Shown piece by piece: positions 34,811 to 44,880 of a stretch of 64,000 bases of DNA. The notes under the pieces were generated by a model. It ran no database searches. It saw nothing but the letters and a program-made list of their open reading frames with translations, and was not told the origin of the DNA. The translations under genes and the position numbers were made by a program. Source of the stretch: Porticoccaceae bacterium (GTDB lineage Bacteria > Pseudomonadota > Gammaproteobacteria > Pseudomonadales > Porticoccaceae); assembly GCA_029212965.1 (NCBI GenBank), contig JARGOV010000008.1, positions 17,951 to 81,950 on the forward strand, in the 5' to 3' direction. Position 1 is the first letter of the stretch; each line of letters opens with the position of its first letter.

Positions 34811-35596
34811 ATGCAAGAATCACTGTGGATAGCAAAGACCGGGTTAGACGCACAGCAAACCCGTATGGCGACTATTTCAAATAATCTCGCCAATGTCAGT
34901 ACGGCAGGTTATAAGCGGGGCCGAGCAGTTTTTGAAGACCTGCTTTATCAAAATTTACGGCAGGTCGGGGCTCAGTCATCGCAAGACACTGAACTGCCCT
35001 CGGGTTTAATGCAGGGCACGGGCGTGCGGGTGGTCGCTACCGAAAAACTGTTTACACAGGGTAATTTAGAGACCACCGAAAACCCCCTTGATGTGGCGAT
35101 TGATGGCAAGGGGTTTATACAGATCCTGCTGCCAGACGGGACTATCTCTTATACCCGTGATGGTTCATTTGCACTGGATTCGGACGGACAACTGGTCAGC
35201 TCTAATGGTTATCCGGTCGAGCCATCAATCACGGTCCCTCAGGATGCCCAATCAGTCTCCATTGGTTCCGACGGTATCGTCTCTGTATTGGCCCAGGGCG
35301 ATACGACGCCCTCTCAGGTTGGCACTTTGCAGCTGGCCGATTTTGTCAACCCGGCCGGCCTGCAGGCCATCGGCAAGAACCTTTTTCTGGAGTCTGGCTC
35401 TAGCGGTAATCCGCAAACCGGCAATCCTGGACTCAATGGCTTGGGTTCTATTATGCAAGGTTATATCGAGAGCTCGAATGTCAATGTGGTAGAGGAGCTC
35501 GTGTCGATGATTGAAACCCAGCGTGCCTACGAGATGAACTCCAAAGCGATTTCTACCACTGACCAAATGCTGCAATACATCAGTAACAACCTCTAA
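34811..35596 (+). CDS. flgG: Flagellar distal rod protein FlgG
   Basis: [57 protein letters not shown]. Confidence 0.97.
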   Translation: MQESLWIAKTGLDAQQTRMATISNNLANVSTAGYKRGRAVFEDLLYQNLRQVGAQSSQDTELPSGLMQGTGVRVVATEKLFTQGNLETTENPLDVAIDGKGFIQILLPDGTISYTRDGSFALDSDGQLVSSNGYPVEPSITVPQDAQSVSIGSDGIVSVLAQGDTTPSQVGTLQLADFVNPAGLQAIGKNLFLESGSSGNPQTGNPGLNGLGSIMQGYIESSNVNVVEELVSMIETQRAYEMNSKAISTTDQMLQYISNNL

Positions 35597-35622
35597 CGCT
35601 GATTAAAGCGGGGCGGATTTGA

Positions 35623-36303
35623 ATGATGAAAACATTATTGCTAAAGCACCGAAAGCCTCTTTGTGTGCTAGCTATCGTAATTGGGCTTAACGCTTGTACG
35701 GTAATGCCGCAACAGAGCGAGCCGGGCTACGAGAGTGTTGCGCCCATAGCCATGGTGCCCCCAGTGCAGAATACCGGCAGTCTCTACCAGGCTGGGTATG
35801 ACATGGTTTTATTCGAAGACCAGCGCGCGAGTCGAGTGGGGGACATTATTCAGGTTTTACTGGTTGAGCAAACTGATGCCGCGAAAACCAGTAAAACGGA
35901 AATCGACAAAGACAGTAAAACCTCAATGGCGGCCCCGACTTTGTTTGGTGAGGTACTTGATGATCTCGGTCTTGGCATCGATTCAAGTTCTGAGTTTGAA
36001 GGTGAGGGCAAAAGTAATCAGAGCAACCACCTCAGCGGTAGTATTGCGGTTACTGTTGCGCAGGTGTTGCCCAATAGTAACCTGGTGGTGCAGGGCGAAA
36101 AGTGGATACAAATCAATCAGGGCGGTGAGTTTATTCGCATCAAAGGTATTGTTCGACCCTCAGACGTCAGCTCAAACAACACCGTGCTGTCCACTCATGT
36201 CGCCAATGCAAAGATTTCTTACGGGGGTAAAGGTGCTCTCAGTGAGTCGAATGTCACTGGCTGGATGGTGCGTTTCTTTATGAGCCCACTTTGGCCCTTT
36301 TAA
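35623..36303 (+). CDS. flgH: Flagellar L-ring protein FlgH
   Basis: YQAGYDMVLFEDQRASRVGDIIQVLLVEQTDA...QINQGGEFIRIKGIVRPSDVSSNNTVLSTHVANAKISYGGKGAL. Confidence 0.95.
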   Translation: MMKTLLLKHRKPLCVLAIVIGLNACTVMPQQSEPGYESVAPIAMVPPVQNTGSLYQAGYDMVLFEDQRASRVGDIIQVLLVEQTDAAKTSKTEIDKDSKTSMAAPTLFGEVLDDLGLGIDSSSEFEGEGKSNQSNHLSGSIAVTVAQVLPNSNLVVQGEKWIQINQGGEFIRIKGIVRPSDVSSNNTVLSTHVANAKISYGGKGALSESNVTGWMVRFFMSPLWPF

Positions 36304-36361
36304 GCGATACCTCTTTTGAACGACACCTTTTGATAGTCGCCGTGGTAAGCAGGAGAAAATA

Positions 36362-37510
36362 ATGGTTATGTTGCAGCGATTCGAATGTATGCCAAGTATT
36401 AAGCGGTTGGGTACAACTTGCTTTATGGCTGTGCTCTTGCTCTGTATGGCGCTGCCCGTTGCTGCAGACCGTATCAAAGATATTACTTCCATTGCCGGTG
36501 TGCGCTCTAACCATCTGGTGGGGTATGGGTTGGTCATTGGTCTCGATGGTAGCGGTGATTCGACCAACTCAGCACCTTTTACCGTGCAGAGCTTAAAAAG
36601 CATGCTGTCCAAATTTGGTGTTGTTGTGCCGCCAGGTGTTAACCCTTCACTGAAAAATGTTGCGGCTGTGATGATACATGCTGAGTTGCCCCCCTTTGCC
36701 AAGCCGGGTCAGACTATTGACATCACCGTGTCCTCCATTGCCAATGCCAAAAGTCTGCGTGGTGGCAGTTTATTGATGGCGCCCTTGAAAGGTGCCGATG
36801 GTCAAACTTACGCCATTGCGCAGGGTAATATGGTCGTTGGAGGCCTTGGTGCTGAAGGTGGTGATGGCACCAGTGTTACCGTCAATATACCCAGTGTTGG
36901 GCGTATTCCCAATGGCGCAACCGTTGAGCGAGAGGTGCCGACTCCTTTTTCCCAGGGTGGACCGATTGTGCTTAATTTAAATACCCCCGACTTCACCACG
37001 GCGATGCGTGTCGCTGAGAAAATTAATGCCGTTGTTGGCGCTGGCAGTGCGTTGCCGGTCGATAGTTCATCTGTTCAAGTACAGGCGCCAGTGAATCAGG
37101 GTCAAAAAGTTGCTTTCCTTGCCATGCTACAGAGCATTGAGGTTGAACCAGGCGAGGGCGCTGCGCGGGTCATCGTCAACGCTCGCACTGGCACCATTGT
37201 TATTGGTAGTCATGTGCGAGTAACCCCCGTTGCAGTGGCCCACGGCAGTCTTACCGTTTCGGTGTCAGAATCCTTCGATGTTAGCCAACCAGAAGCTTTT
37301 GCCCGCCGTGGCGATACGGTGGTAACGCCGAATTCCGGAGTGGCTATCACTCAGGAGAATAACCCTATGTTTGTGCTTAGCTCGGGTGTTTCGTTACAAG
37401 ATCTGGTTAGAGCCGTCAATAACGTTGGCGCAGCTCCCGGTGACATGGTGTCGATTCTTGAAGCGCTCAAACAAGCAGGTGCCCTGCGCGCCGACTTGAT
37501 CGTGATCTAG
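36362..37510 (+). CDS. flgI: Flagellar P-ring protein FlgI
   Basis: [52 protein letters not shown]. Confidence 0.97.
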   Translation: MVMLQRFECMPSIKRLGTTCFMAVLLLCMALPVAADRIKDITSIAGVRSNHLVGYGLVIGLDGSGDSTNSAPFTVQSLKSMLSKFGVVVPPGVNPSLKNVAAVMIHAELPPFAKPGQTIDITVSSIANAKSLRGGSLLMAPLKGADGQTYAIAQGNMVVGGLGAEGGDGTSVTVNIPSVGRIPNGATVEREVPTPFSQGGPIVLNLNTPDFTTAMRVAEKINAVVGAGSALPVDSSSVQVQAPVNQGQKVAFLAMLQSIEVEPGEGAARVIVNARTGTIVIGSHVRVTPVAVAHGSLTVSVSESFDVSQPEAFARRGDTVVTPNSGVAITQENNPMFVLSSGVSLQDLVRAVNNVGAAPGDMVSILEALKQAGALRADLIVI

Positions 37511-37519
37511 GGGCAAGTC

Positions 37520-38506
37520 ATGGCCATGCAATCACTAACTAATTCACCCGTTGCCGCTCAGCAGGTTTATCACAGCTTTCAGGGCTTTGAGCAAATGCGT
37601 GCCCAGGCCCGCAGTGGTGATAGCGAAGCTCTGTCAGGTGCTGCTAAACAGTTTGAATCGGTCTTTGTACAGATGATGCTTAAGGCCATGCGTGACACTG
37701 TACCTGAAGGAGGACTGTTTGACAGCGAGACCTCTGACTTTTACGAGGGCATGTTCGACCAGCAAATATCCCTCAATATCGCCAACGGCAAAGGCATTGG
37801 CCTCGCTCATGTCATTGAGCGTCAAATGAGTGGAATGCAAAGGGGTGTGCCGGCGGACCATGCTACGGAACGTTCTCCCTTTGTTGCCCTGTCCTCGGCT
37901 AATCGTCCCCTCGCTATCGAGCCACATCACATAAATTCACAGCTGCTCAATCCTGCAAATGAAAAACCAGTTAGCTCGTTGGGGGCTGAAGACTGGGCGC
38001 CTGTGAGCCCCGAAGCCTTTGCCGATGAGCTACGCCCTTACGCCCAGCGTGCCGCAAAAAAACTTGGTGTGAGTGAAAACTTGCTCATCGCCCAAGCGGC
38101 TCTGGAAACCGGTTGGGGGCAGAAAGTAATGCCGCGCAATGAAGGGGGGAGTAGTTTCAATCTTTTTGGTATCAAAGTGAATGCGAACTGGGAGGGAGAT
38201 AAAGCCAGTACCGCAACCCTCGAATATCGCGATGGCATAGCACAACGTGAGCGAGCTGATTTTCGTGCTTACGCCTCGCTACAGCAGTCTTTTGATGATT
38301 ATGTCAGTTTTATCAGTGAACAGCCTCGTTACAGCGAGGCCTTGAACGCGAGTGATGACAAAGGTTATGTCGAGGCTCTTCAACACAGTGGTTATGCCAC
38401 GGACCCTGCTTATGCGGAAAAAATTCTCGCGGTGAAGCAGCGGCTCGATCGCAATGAAACCAATATATTGGCGAAGGGTTTAACAAACCACGGAGACAGG
38501 AGTTAA
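37520..38506 (+). CDS. flgJ: Flagellar rod assembly protein/muramidase FlgJ
   Basis: AAKQFESVFVQMMLKAMRDTVPEGGLFDSETSDFYEGMFDQQ rod-cap domain plus glucosaminidase domain ALETGWGQKVMPRNEGGSSFNLFGIKVN. Confidence 0.96.
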   Translation: MAMQSLTNSPVAAQQVYHSFQGFEQMRAQARSGDSEALSGAAKQFESVFVQMMLKAMRDTVPEGGLFDSETSDFYEGMFDQQISLNIANGKGIGLAHVIERQMSGMQRGVPADHATERSPFVALSSANRPLAIEPHHINSQLLNPANEKPVSSLGAEDWAPVSPEAFADELRPYAQRAAKKLGVSENLLIAQAALETGWGQKVMPRNEGGSSFNLFGIKVNANWEGDKASTATLEYRDGIAQRERADFRAYASLQQSFDDYVSFISEQPRYSEALNASDDKGYVEALQHSGYATDPAYAEKILAVKQRLDRNETNILAKGLTNHGDRS

Positions 38507-38509
38507 GCC

Positions 38510-40441
38510 ATGGCCGACTTATTAGGTATCGCATCATCGGGTTTAGAGGCCATTCAACAGGCCCTGAGAACCACTGGGCACAATATTGCGAATGTGAATA
38601 CCGAAGGCTATAGCCGCCAGGTCACCGATTTCGCGACGTTGCCCTCCCAGCGGGCCGGGGACTTCTTTTCTGGCAGTGGTGTTGAAATTGGTGCAGTGCG
38701 TCGCGCCTATGACAGTTTTGTTGTCGACGAACTGCGTACTCGGGGCAGTAAACTTGGCATGGCAAGTACGTTTGAATCATTGGCCTCGGGGCTTGATAGT
38801 TTGGTGGGTGACAGTAATAACGGCCTTGCCTCAGCCCTCGAAGGTTTCTTTAACTCAGTGCAGGATGTTGCCAATGACCCGAGCAGTATATCCGCACGAC
38901 AAGTTTTGTTATCGGATGCGAAGATTCTTACCGATCGCTTTACCCAACTCAATGAAAGCATGCAAGGCTTTGAGCGTGATGCAAACAACCGAATTAGTTC
39001 GTCGGTGAGTGAAATTAACGACCTGACAACTAATATTGCCGACCTTAATGCTGATATTGTTTTTGCTTTAAGTACTGGTGGCGAGCCCAACGATTTACTC
39101 GATCAGCGCGATGCCCTACTGATGCAGTTGTCTAGTAAGGTCGGCATTATCAGCATCGAGCAGAACGACGGTGCGGTCAATGTGTTTGTCGGTAAAGGGC
39201 AGCCGTTGGTGGTAGGTGGTAAAGCGCAGCAACTACAGGTTGTCGGCAACCCTGTCTATCCTAACCGTCTTGAAATCGGCGTTTTGCAACCGGGCGGGTT
39301 TCAGCAAATCATTTCGCCGCAAATTAGCGGTGGCGAATTACAGGGAGTGCTCGATTTCCGATCACGAGTCTTCGATCCAGCTGTATCTGAATTGGGCCGT
39401 GTCGCTGTCGCTATGACAGATCTTTTCAATACTCAGCATCACCTGGGTATGGATTTAAACGGCCAGCTTGGTGGTGACTTTTTTAGCACCCTTTCGCCAG
39501 CTGTTATCGCCTCGGCTGGCAATAGCACGACAGTACCAGCGGCGACCGCCAGCCTGACTATCGACAATACCTCCGATCTTGAAGCCACTGATTATCTGTT
39601 GGTGTACGACGGTACCGAGTGGGGGCTAACGCGAACTTCTGACGGCGCCTTCTTCAGTGATGCTGCGGGCAACTTTGCCCTCGATGGTCTGACGGTGAGC
39701 GTTGGCGGTACACCGGCAGCGGGAGATAGTTTTTTATTGCGCCCAGTGCACGGTGCTGCCGGGCAATTTGGCCTCCAGCTGTCGGCGCCTGAACAGTTTG
39801 CTGCTGCTGCTCCGGTGGTTTCTTCTCAGGCTTTAAGTAATAGTGGTTCGGCTTCCATGAGCGCACTTAGCCTCAGCTCAACCGGGGGACTGCCTTTGGC
39901 TGGGGATATAACACTTAGCTTCAACCCGGATGCGCTGGGTGCAGGTGTGCCGGGATTTGATGTGGTAGGTGGGCCGGGTGGCACCCTTGCTTTTGACCCG
40001 GCTACCGAAAGCGGTGGTAAAACCTTTACCTTTGCTGGTTCCGGCGGTTTGAGCTTTACACTTAGTGGTATTCCCAATAATGGCGATGCTTTTACCCTGT
40101 CGGCTAGCTCAGGGGCGCCTGGCGACAACCGCAATGCTTTGTTGTTGGGGGCGATGCAAAGTCAGCGACTAGTCGAAGGCAGTACGATAACTTTCGGTGA
40201 GGCCTACAGTGGCATGGTTGGTGGTGTCGGTGTTGTTACACGCCAGGCCCAGGCCAACTTGCAGGCCGAAGACAGTTTAATGAATAACGCCGTTACCGCC
40301 CGTGACCGGGTGTCGGGTGTTAACCTCGAGGAGGAAGCGGCGGAGCTGGTGCGACTGCAACAAGCCTATCAAGCCGCAGCTCAGCTAGTGGCCATTGCCG
40401 ATACGCTATTTCAAACCCTTATTGGGGCTACGCGGCGTTAA
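38510..40441 (+). CDS. flgK: Flagellar hook-associated protein FlgK (HAP1)
   Basis: MADLLGIASSGLEAIQQALRTTGHNIANVNTEGYSRQ ... VNLEEEAAELVRLQQAYQAAAQLVAIADTLFQTLIGATRR. Confidence 0.96.
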   Translation: MADLLGIASSGLEAIQQALRTTGHNIANVNTEGYSRQVTDFATLPSQRAGDFFSGSGVEIGAVRRAYDSFVVDELRTRGSKLGMASTFESLASGLDSLVGDSNNGLASALEGFFNSVQDVANDPSSISARQVLLSDAKILTDRFTQLNESMQGFERDANNRISSSVSEINDLTTNIADLNADIVFALSTGGEPNDLLDQRDALLMQLSSKVGIISIEQNDGAVNVFVGKGQPLVVGGKAQQLQVVGNPVYPNRLEIGVLQPGGFQQIISPQISGGELQGVLDFRSRVFDPAVSELGRVAVAMTDLFNTQHHLGMDLNGQLGGDFFSTLSPAVIASAGNSTTVPAATASLTIDNTSDLEATDYLLVYDGTEWGLTRTSDGAFFSDAAGNFALDGLTVSVGGTPAAGDSFLLRPVHGAAGQFGLQLSAPEQFAAAAPVVSSQALSNSGSASMSALSLSSTGGLPLAGDITLSFNPDALGAGVPGFDVVGGPGGTLAFDPATESGGKTFTFAGSGGLSFTLSGIPNNGDAFTLSASSGAPGDNRNALLLGAMQSQRLVEGSTITFGEAYSGMVGGVGVVTRQAQANLQAEDSLMNNAVTARDRVSGVNLEEEAAELVRLQQAYQAAAQLVAIADTLFQTLIGATRR

Positions 40442-40471
40442 GCCCCCAAGTGAGCGCGGTGTGAGTAAGCT

Positions 40472-41674
40472 ATGACAATTTCAACGATGCAAATTTTCCG
40501 TCAGGGTGTTAACGCTATTCTCAGTCAGCAGGAAGGGCTGTTGCGTACTCAGGCTGAAATCGCCAGCGGCAAGCGTATACAAACTCCCTCCGATGACCCC
40601 TCGGGGGCGGTAAAAGTTCTCGACATTGAAGAGAAAATTGCCACCGCCGAGCAGCACCTGCGCAACGCCCTGGTTGGCCGCACTGAACTATCACTCGAAG
40701 AAAATGCGATGATCGGAGCGCAAAATGTCCTGCAACGGATACGTGAGTTAATGATTCAGGCCAATAATGACACCCAGTCGGAAAGCAGCCGCCAAAGTAT
40801 TGCCATCGAGGTGCGCACTCAGCGTGATGAGCTGCTTGCTCTAGCCAATACGCGCAATGCCAGTGGTGATTATCTTTTTGCTGGCTTTCAAACTGATATC
40901 CGGCCTTTTAGCATGAGCGGTGGTAACGTGGTGTATAACGGTGACCAGGGCCAGCGGCGCATTCAAGTGGGCTCCTCGTCACAAGTACCTATCAACGATT
41001 CCGGGGTTGATGTTTTTCAGTTAATTAAAAACGGCAATGGCACGTTAAGTGTGGACAATGCCAGCTCTAACACTGGCACAGGAATAGTCCAATCACTGAG
41101 CCAAAACGGCAGTTTGGTGAGTGATACCTACTCCCTCAATTTCATTCAGCTCACCCCTACTGACCCCATCACCTATGAAGTGCGCGACTCGTCCGCTGCG
41201 CTGGTGACCTCTGGTAACTATGTCAGCGGTGAGTCCATTAGCTTTAATGGAGCTGTTACTGTGCTTGACGGCACACCTGCCAATGGTGACAGCTTCACGG
41301 TTGGCCCCGCAGTGAATCAGGATGTATTTACTACCCTCAATAAAATTCTTGCCGCTTTAGAAGCGCCTTCCACGGAGCCTGCCGATACGGCCCGTTTTCA
41401 TAACGACATGGGCGAAGGGTTGAATGATATTGACCAGGCGCTGGATAATTTTTTACGCATTCGCGCCAACATTGGCTCGCGTTTGAATAACCTCGATACC
41501 CAGGCCGAGGTTAATGAAGACTTTTTGCTGCGTATGAAAGATGCCGTTTCACAAGTGCAGGACCTCGACTTGGCTGAAGCGATTAGTCGTCTCAGCGCTC
41601 AGTCGACGTCGTTGGAGGCCGCGCAAAAAGTGTTTATCGAAGTACAGGGACTTTCGTTGTTTGACTTCCTGTGA
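40472..41674 (+). CDS. flgL: Flagellar hook-associated protein FlgL (HAP3)
   Basis: MQIFRQGVNAILSQQEGLLRTQAEIASGKRIQTPSDDPSGAVKVLDIEEKI. Confidence 0.95.
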   Translation: MTISTMQIFRQGVNAILSQQEGLLRTQAEIASGKRIQTPSDDPSGAVKVLDIEEKIATAEQHLRNALVGRTELSLEENAMIGAQNVLQRIRELMIQANNDTQSESSRQSIAIEVRTQRDELLALANTRNASGDYLFAGFQTDIRPFSMSGGNVVYNGDQGQRRIQVGSSSQVPINDSGVDVFQLIKNGNGTLSVDNASSNTGTGIVQSLSQNGSLVSDTYSLNFIQLTPTDPITYEVRDSSAALVTSGNYVSGESISFNGAVTVLDGTPANGDSFTVGPAVNQDVFTTLNKILAALEAPSTEPADTARFHNDMGEGLNDIDQALDNFLRIRANIGSRLNNLDTQAEVNEDFLLRMKDAVSQVQDLDLAEAISRLSAQSTSLEAAQKVFIEVQGLSLFDFL

Positions 41675-41835
41675 TTTTATACTCCTTGGCGCCTGCTAGC
41701 TGAGGTGCTAAAACGTTAGTTTCCTGTATTTGTTAGAGTTCAGAAGTTGTTGCCGATTTTTCTAGGTTTTAACGCGCCTTAAACCTGAACTACGTCACAA
41801 AACCCCTCGTCTTGCGATATTTCTCCAAAAAGTCC

Positions 41836-41862
41836 TAAAGATTCTCCCGCCGCTGTCGATAA
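41836..41862 (+). promoter_or_regulatory. Sigma-28 promoter for fliC
   Basis: TAAAGATT-CTCCCGCCGCT-GTCGATAA: correct 11-nt spacing, one mismatch in each box. Confidence 0.8.
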
Positions 41863-42012
41863 CTATTGCGGAGGCAGCATTTACTCAGGTTTTGGCAACA
41901 AGCCATTCACACAAAGTGAGAGTAAGTGTTAAACCGGGAAGGTGCTGCCGTATTTGGCAAAATACATAAGTCAACAAGACAAGCAAGCATAAGCTTGCGC
42001 AGGAGTTAAAAA

Positions 42013-43836
42013 ATGCCTCAGTTTATTAATAGTAATATTCCATCGCTCACCGCTCAGCGAAATCTCAATACATCACAGAATGACTTGAGCATATCCCTGC
42101 AACGTTTGTCTTCAGGCTTGCGTATTAACAGTGCGAAAGATGATGCGGCTGGTTTGGCGATTTCCGAGCGCTTTACTACTCAAATTCGTGGTCTCAATCA
42201 GGCTGCTCGAAACGCCAACGATGCTATCTCTTTGGCGCAAACCGCAGAGGGTGACCTTTCTGCTATTACTAATAACCTGCAACGTATTCGCGAATTGTCG
42301 GTACAGTCGGCCAACGCCACTAACTCAGCGTCTGACCGGGTAGCACTGCAGGCCGAAGTTTCAGAATTGATTTCTGAAATTGACCGCGTTTCATCAACCA
42401 GTGCTTTTAACGGCGTTAAGTTACTCGATGGCTCTTTCTCGGCTCAGCAGTTTCAGGTGGGAGCCAACGCAGGTGAAACGGTGACCATCTCTTCCATTGC
42501 CAATGCGCGTACCACAGCATTGGGCCAGGCCCTTACGGTGACGCAAACAGGTGGTACTTTGACGGGGGCTTTAACTGCAGGCGACCTTACCATCAATGGC
42601 ACTGATGTTGGTGCCGTAGCACAAGATGCCGCAGCTATCGCAACAGCTATTGGTGCTACAAGCTCCAGTGTTTCTGCTACCGCTACCAATGAGCAAACTG
42701 CTATTACGTTTGCTAATGTGGTGGGTACGGCGAGTGCGCCTGCAGTGACATCATCGGTTGCTTTAGGTGCTTTCACCGTTGGTGTGGATGACGATGCCAC
42801 GAATACCTTTAGTATTACCTTTGACAATAGTGGGGATGGCGGCTCGGATTCACTGGCTATAACGTCTACACCTGATGATGCAAATGACGGTAGTGATTCC
42901 GCCGCTAATCTGGCGGCGGGTTTTGTGGCAGCAGGTTTTGCTGCTGACGGCACGGGTACAGTGAGTGGGTATAGCCTTGATTTAGGTGCGTCAGGGACAA
43001 TTACTGCTGCAATTACTGCAGGCAACTTAACCGTGCAGCGCGTCGATGGTATCGAATTCAGTACCACTGAGGCAGCAGTCGGGTACGCGACTACTGATCC
43101 AGGTTTTGCTAACACAGTAACGACAACCAACGGTACACAAGCGGTAACCGCTGTGGCACCAACATATACTTTGTCCATAGATGGTACAGCTTTAGATTTC
43201 ACTACTGATGGTGCAGATGGCACCATTACGGCAGCCGAGGTTGGTGCGCTGATCAATGCCCTTGACGGTTACACAGCTTCGGGAACAGGTACTACTTTGT
43301 CCATCACTAAAGCGGATGGTAGTAATATTGCGCTACTTGAAGGGGGGGCTGATTCTGACGCTACCGAAGGTCTAGTGGTTGATGGAAGCGCTACTGCAGC
43401 TACCGAAACCTACCGTGGAACCGTTGCGATAACCTCTGCTGGAGCTGATTTAGTAATTGCCGGTAATGCGCCTGGCAATGCGGGATTGTCAGCAGGTACG
43501 TTTGCCGCAGCATTAGCAGGTACCACCATTGCGGCAACCGATATTTCTACTGTAGCCGGCGCCAACGCAGCCCTTGCCTCGGTGGATGCTGCGCTGACCT
43601 CGGTTAACGGCAGCCGCGCTCAACTGGGTGCGATTCAAAACCGCTTTGACTCGGTGGTATCAAGTATTCAAACTGCCAGTGAAAACCTGACTGCGTCGCG
43701 CAGCCGGATTCGCGACGCTGACTTTGCCGCTGAAACTGCTCAGCTCACGCGAGCGCAAATTTTGCAACAGGCCGGTGTGTCGATATTGGCCCAGGCCAAT
43801 TCTTTGCCACAAAACGCACTCGCCTTACTGCAATAA
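42013..43836 (+). CDS. fliC: Flagellin FliC (large, 607 aa, expanded central domain)
   Basis: Conserved N-terminus [60 protein letters not shown] and C-terminus [44 protein letters not shown]. Confidence 0.97.
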   Translation: MPQFINSNIPSLTAQRNLNTSQNDLSISLQRLSSGLRINSAKDDAAGLAISERFTTQIRGLNQAARNANDAISLAQTAEGDLSAITNNLQRIRELSVQSANATNSASDRVALQAEVSELISEIDRVSSTSAFNGVKLLDGSFSAQQFQVGANAGETVTISSIANARTTALGQALTVTQTGGTLTGALTAGDLTINGTDVGAVAQDAAAIATAIGATSSSVSATATNEQTAITFANVVGTASAPAVTSSVALGAFTVGVDDDATNTFSITFDNSGDGGSDSLAITSTPDDANDGSDSAANLAAGFVAAGFAADGTGTVSGYSLDLGASGTITAAITAGNLTVQRVDGIEFSTTEAAVGYATTDPGFANTVTTTNGTQAVTAVAPTYTLSIDGTALDFTTDGADGTITAAEVGALINALDGYTASGTGTTLSITKADGSNIALLEGGADSDATEGLVVDGSATAATETYRGTVAITSAGADLVIAGNAPGNAGLSAGTFAAALAGTTIAATDISTVAGANAALASVDAALTSVNGSRAQLGAIQNRFDSVVSSIQTASENLTASRSRIRDADFAAETAQLTRAQILQQAGVSILAQANSLPQNALALLQ

Positions 43837-43886
43837 GAAAAAGAGAGTGATATGAGCTTCAAGGCTTATCGCCATTAGGCAAGTAA

Positions 43887-43916
43887 CCGACACTGTTTTT
43901 GGCAGTGTCGGTTTTT
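43887..43916 (+). terminator. Rho-independent terminator after fliC
   Basis: CCGACACTG-TTTTTGG-CAGTGTCGG followed by TTTTT. Confidence 0.88.
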
Positions 43917-43952
43917 GTGGTGGCGTGTTCTGTTTTGAACAAGGTGAATATT

Positions 43953-44399
43953 ATGGATACAAGTAACCTAACATCAGCAGCTTCGTCGGGTCATAAACCC
44001 CGACAGGGTTCAAATGTTGCCGTAGTGGCTGAAAGTGCCAGCCAAGGTCCAAAGTCTGCAGCCGCTAATCTACTTGCAAAGGCTGAGCAAGAGACCTCTG
44101 TTGAAGCAGATATGCTATCGCCAGGGCAAACTGCCGTTCCAGCTGACGACACTGGGAACAACCAAAGTCGGATTGAGGATACCCTGCGCAAGTTGAATGG
44201 TTTATCTCAAACCTCGATTGCGTTTTCCTTACATGAGGAAACCGGCCGTACCGTGATTACAGTCAGTAACAAGGAATCAGGAGAGAAAATACGAGCTATT
44301 CCCAGTGAGGATTTTTTGGCTATAGCAGCACGTCTGGAAGAAACTCTGAGCAGTGCAGAGGGTTTGCAGCCTGGTCTACTGGTAAGTAGTAAAGCTTAG
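43953..44399 (+). CDS. flaG: Flagellar protein FlaG
   Basis: C-terminal FlaG signature: LNGLSQTSIAFSLHEETGRTVITVSNKESGEKIRAIPSEDFLAIAARLEE; between fliC and fliD. Confidence 0.88.
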   Translation: MDTSNLTSAASSGHKPRQGSNVAVVAESASQGPKSAAANLLAKAEQETSVEADMLSPGQTAVPADDTGNNQSRIEDTLRKLNGLSQTSIAFSLHEETGRTVITVSNKESGEKIRAIPSEDFLAIAARLEETLSSAEGLQPGLLVSSKA

Positions 44400-44634
44400 C
44401 CTAACAGTAGCGTGCCGCGGTTTATAATCTTGTTTTTACGCAGTTTCGCTGTTGTTCCTCTTGCTGCAATTTTACTATTCTTGGCAGGCTTTTGCCGCAT
44501 TATGGCGCTTCTTTGCCACTTGACTACCGTGCAGGCACGTGTTTTCTCATTTCATTCCAATAGCGGTTCACAGAGAACCAGCCCCAATAGCTGGTTTGTA
44601 CTATTTATTTCAGGTGTATTTGTTTCTTTTTGAT

Positions 44635-44671
44635 TTGGTATGTTTTGTGCAGAGCTTGGTATGTTTACTGC
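44635..44671 (+). promoter_or_regulatory. Tandem sigma-54-like elements upstream of fliD
   Basis: TTGGTATGTTTTGTGC (44635-44650) and TTGGTATGTTTACTGC (44656-44671), both GG-N10-GC; third partial copy ATGTTTACTGC at 44675-44685. Confidence 0.4.
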
Positions 44672-44704
44672 GCTATGTTTACTGCAAAGAGGGGAACATT
44701 AGGC

Positions 44705-44731
44705 TAAAGTTTTCTTCGATTGGGTCGACAT
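44705..44731 (+). promoter_or_regulatory. Sigma-28-like promoter upstream of fliD
   Basis: TAAAGTTT-TCTTCGATTGG-GTCGACAT: perfect -35 box, 11-nt spacer, partial -10 box. Confidence 0.55.
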
Positions 44732-44880
44732 AGGAGTACGAGCTGGTTTTTATGTTTCAACCAGTGCTGTATGTGAAGCACTTAAATAACGTAACTGGGT
44801 GACGTGTATAGCCAGCAGATAAGCTCGCAAGTGTGGACTAAGTGAGATAGCTCAGCTAATTAAATTAATAGGCGAATAAA

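Noticed and set aside
42453-43256. 267-aa antisense ORF inside fliC
   Set aside because: Low-complexity Ala/Val/Pro product that mirrors the Thr/Ala/Gly-rich flagellin; compositional artefact.
44576-44599. AACCAGC-CCCAATA-GCTGGTT hairpin after flaG
   Set aside because: Plausible weak terminator, but more than 170 nt from flaG and with only a short T-run; not called.
44412-44733. Small hydrophobic ORFs between flaG and fliD
   Set aside because: No RBS or conserved start; the region is better explained as a promoter/terminator spacer.
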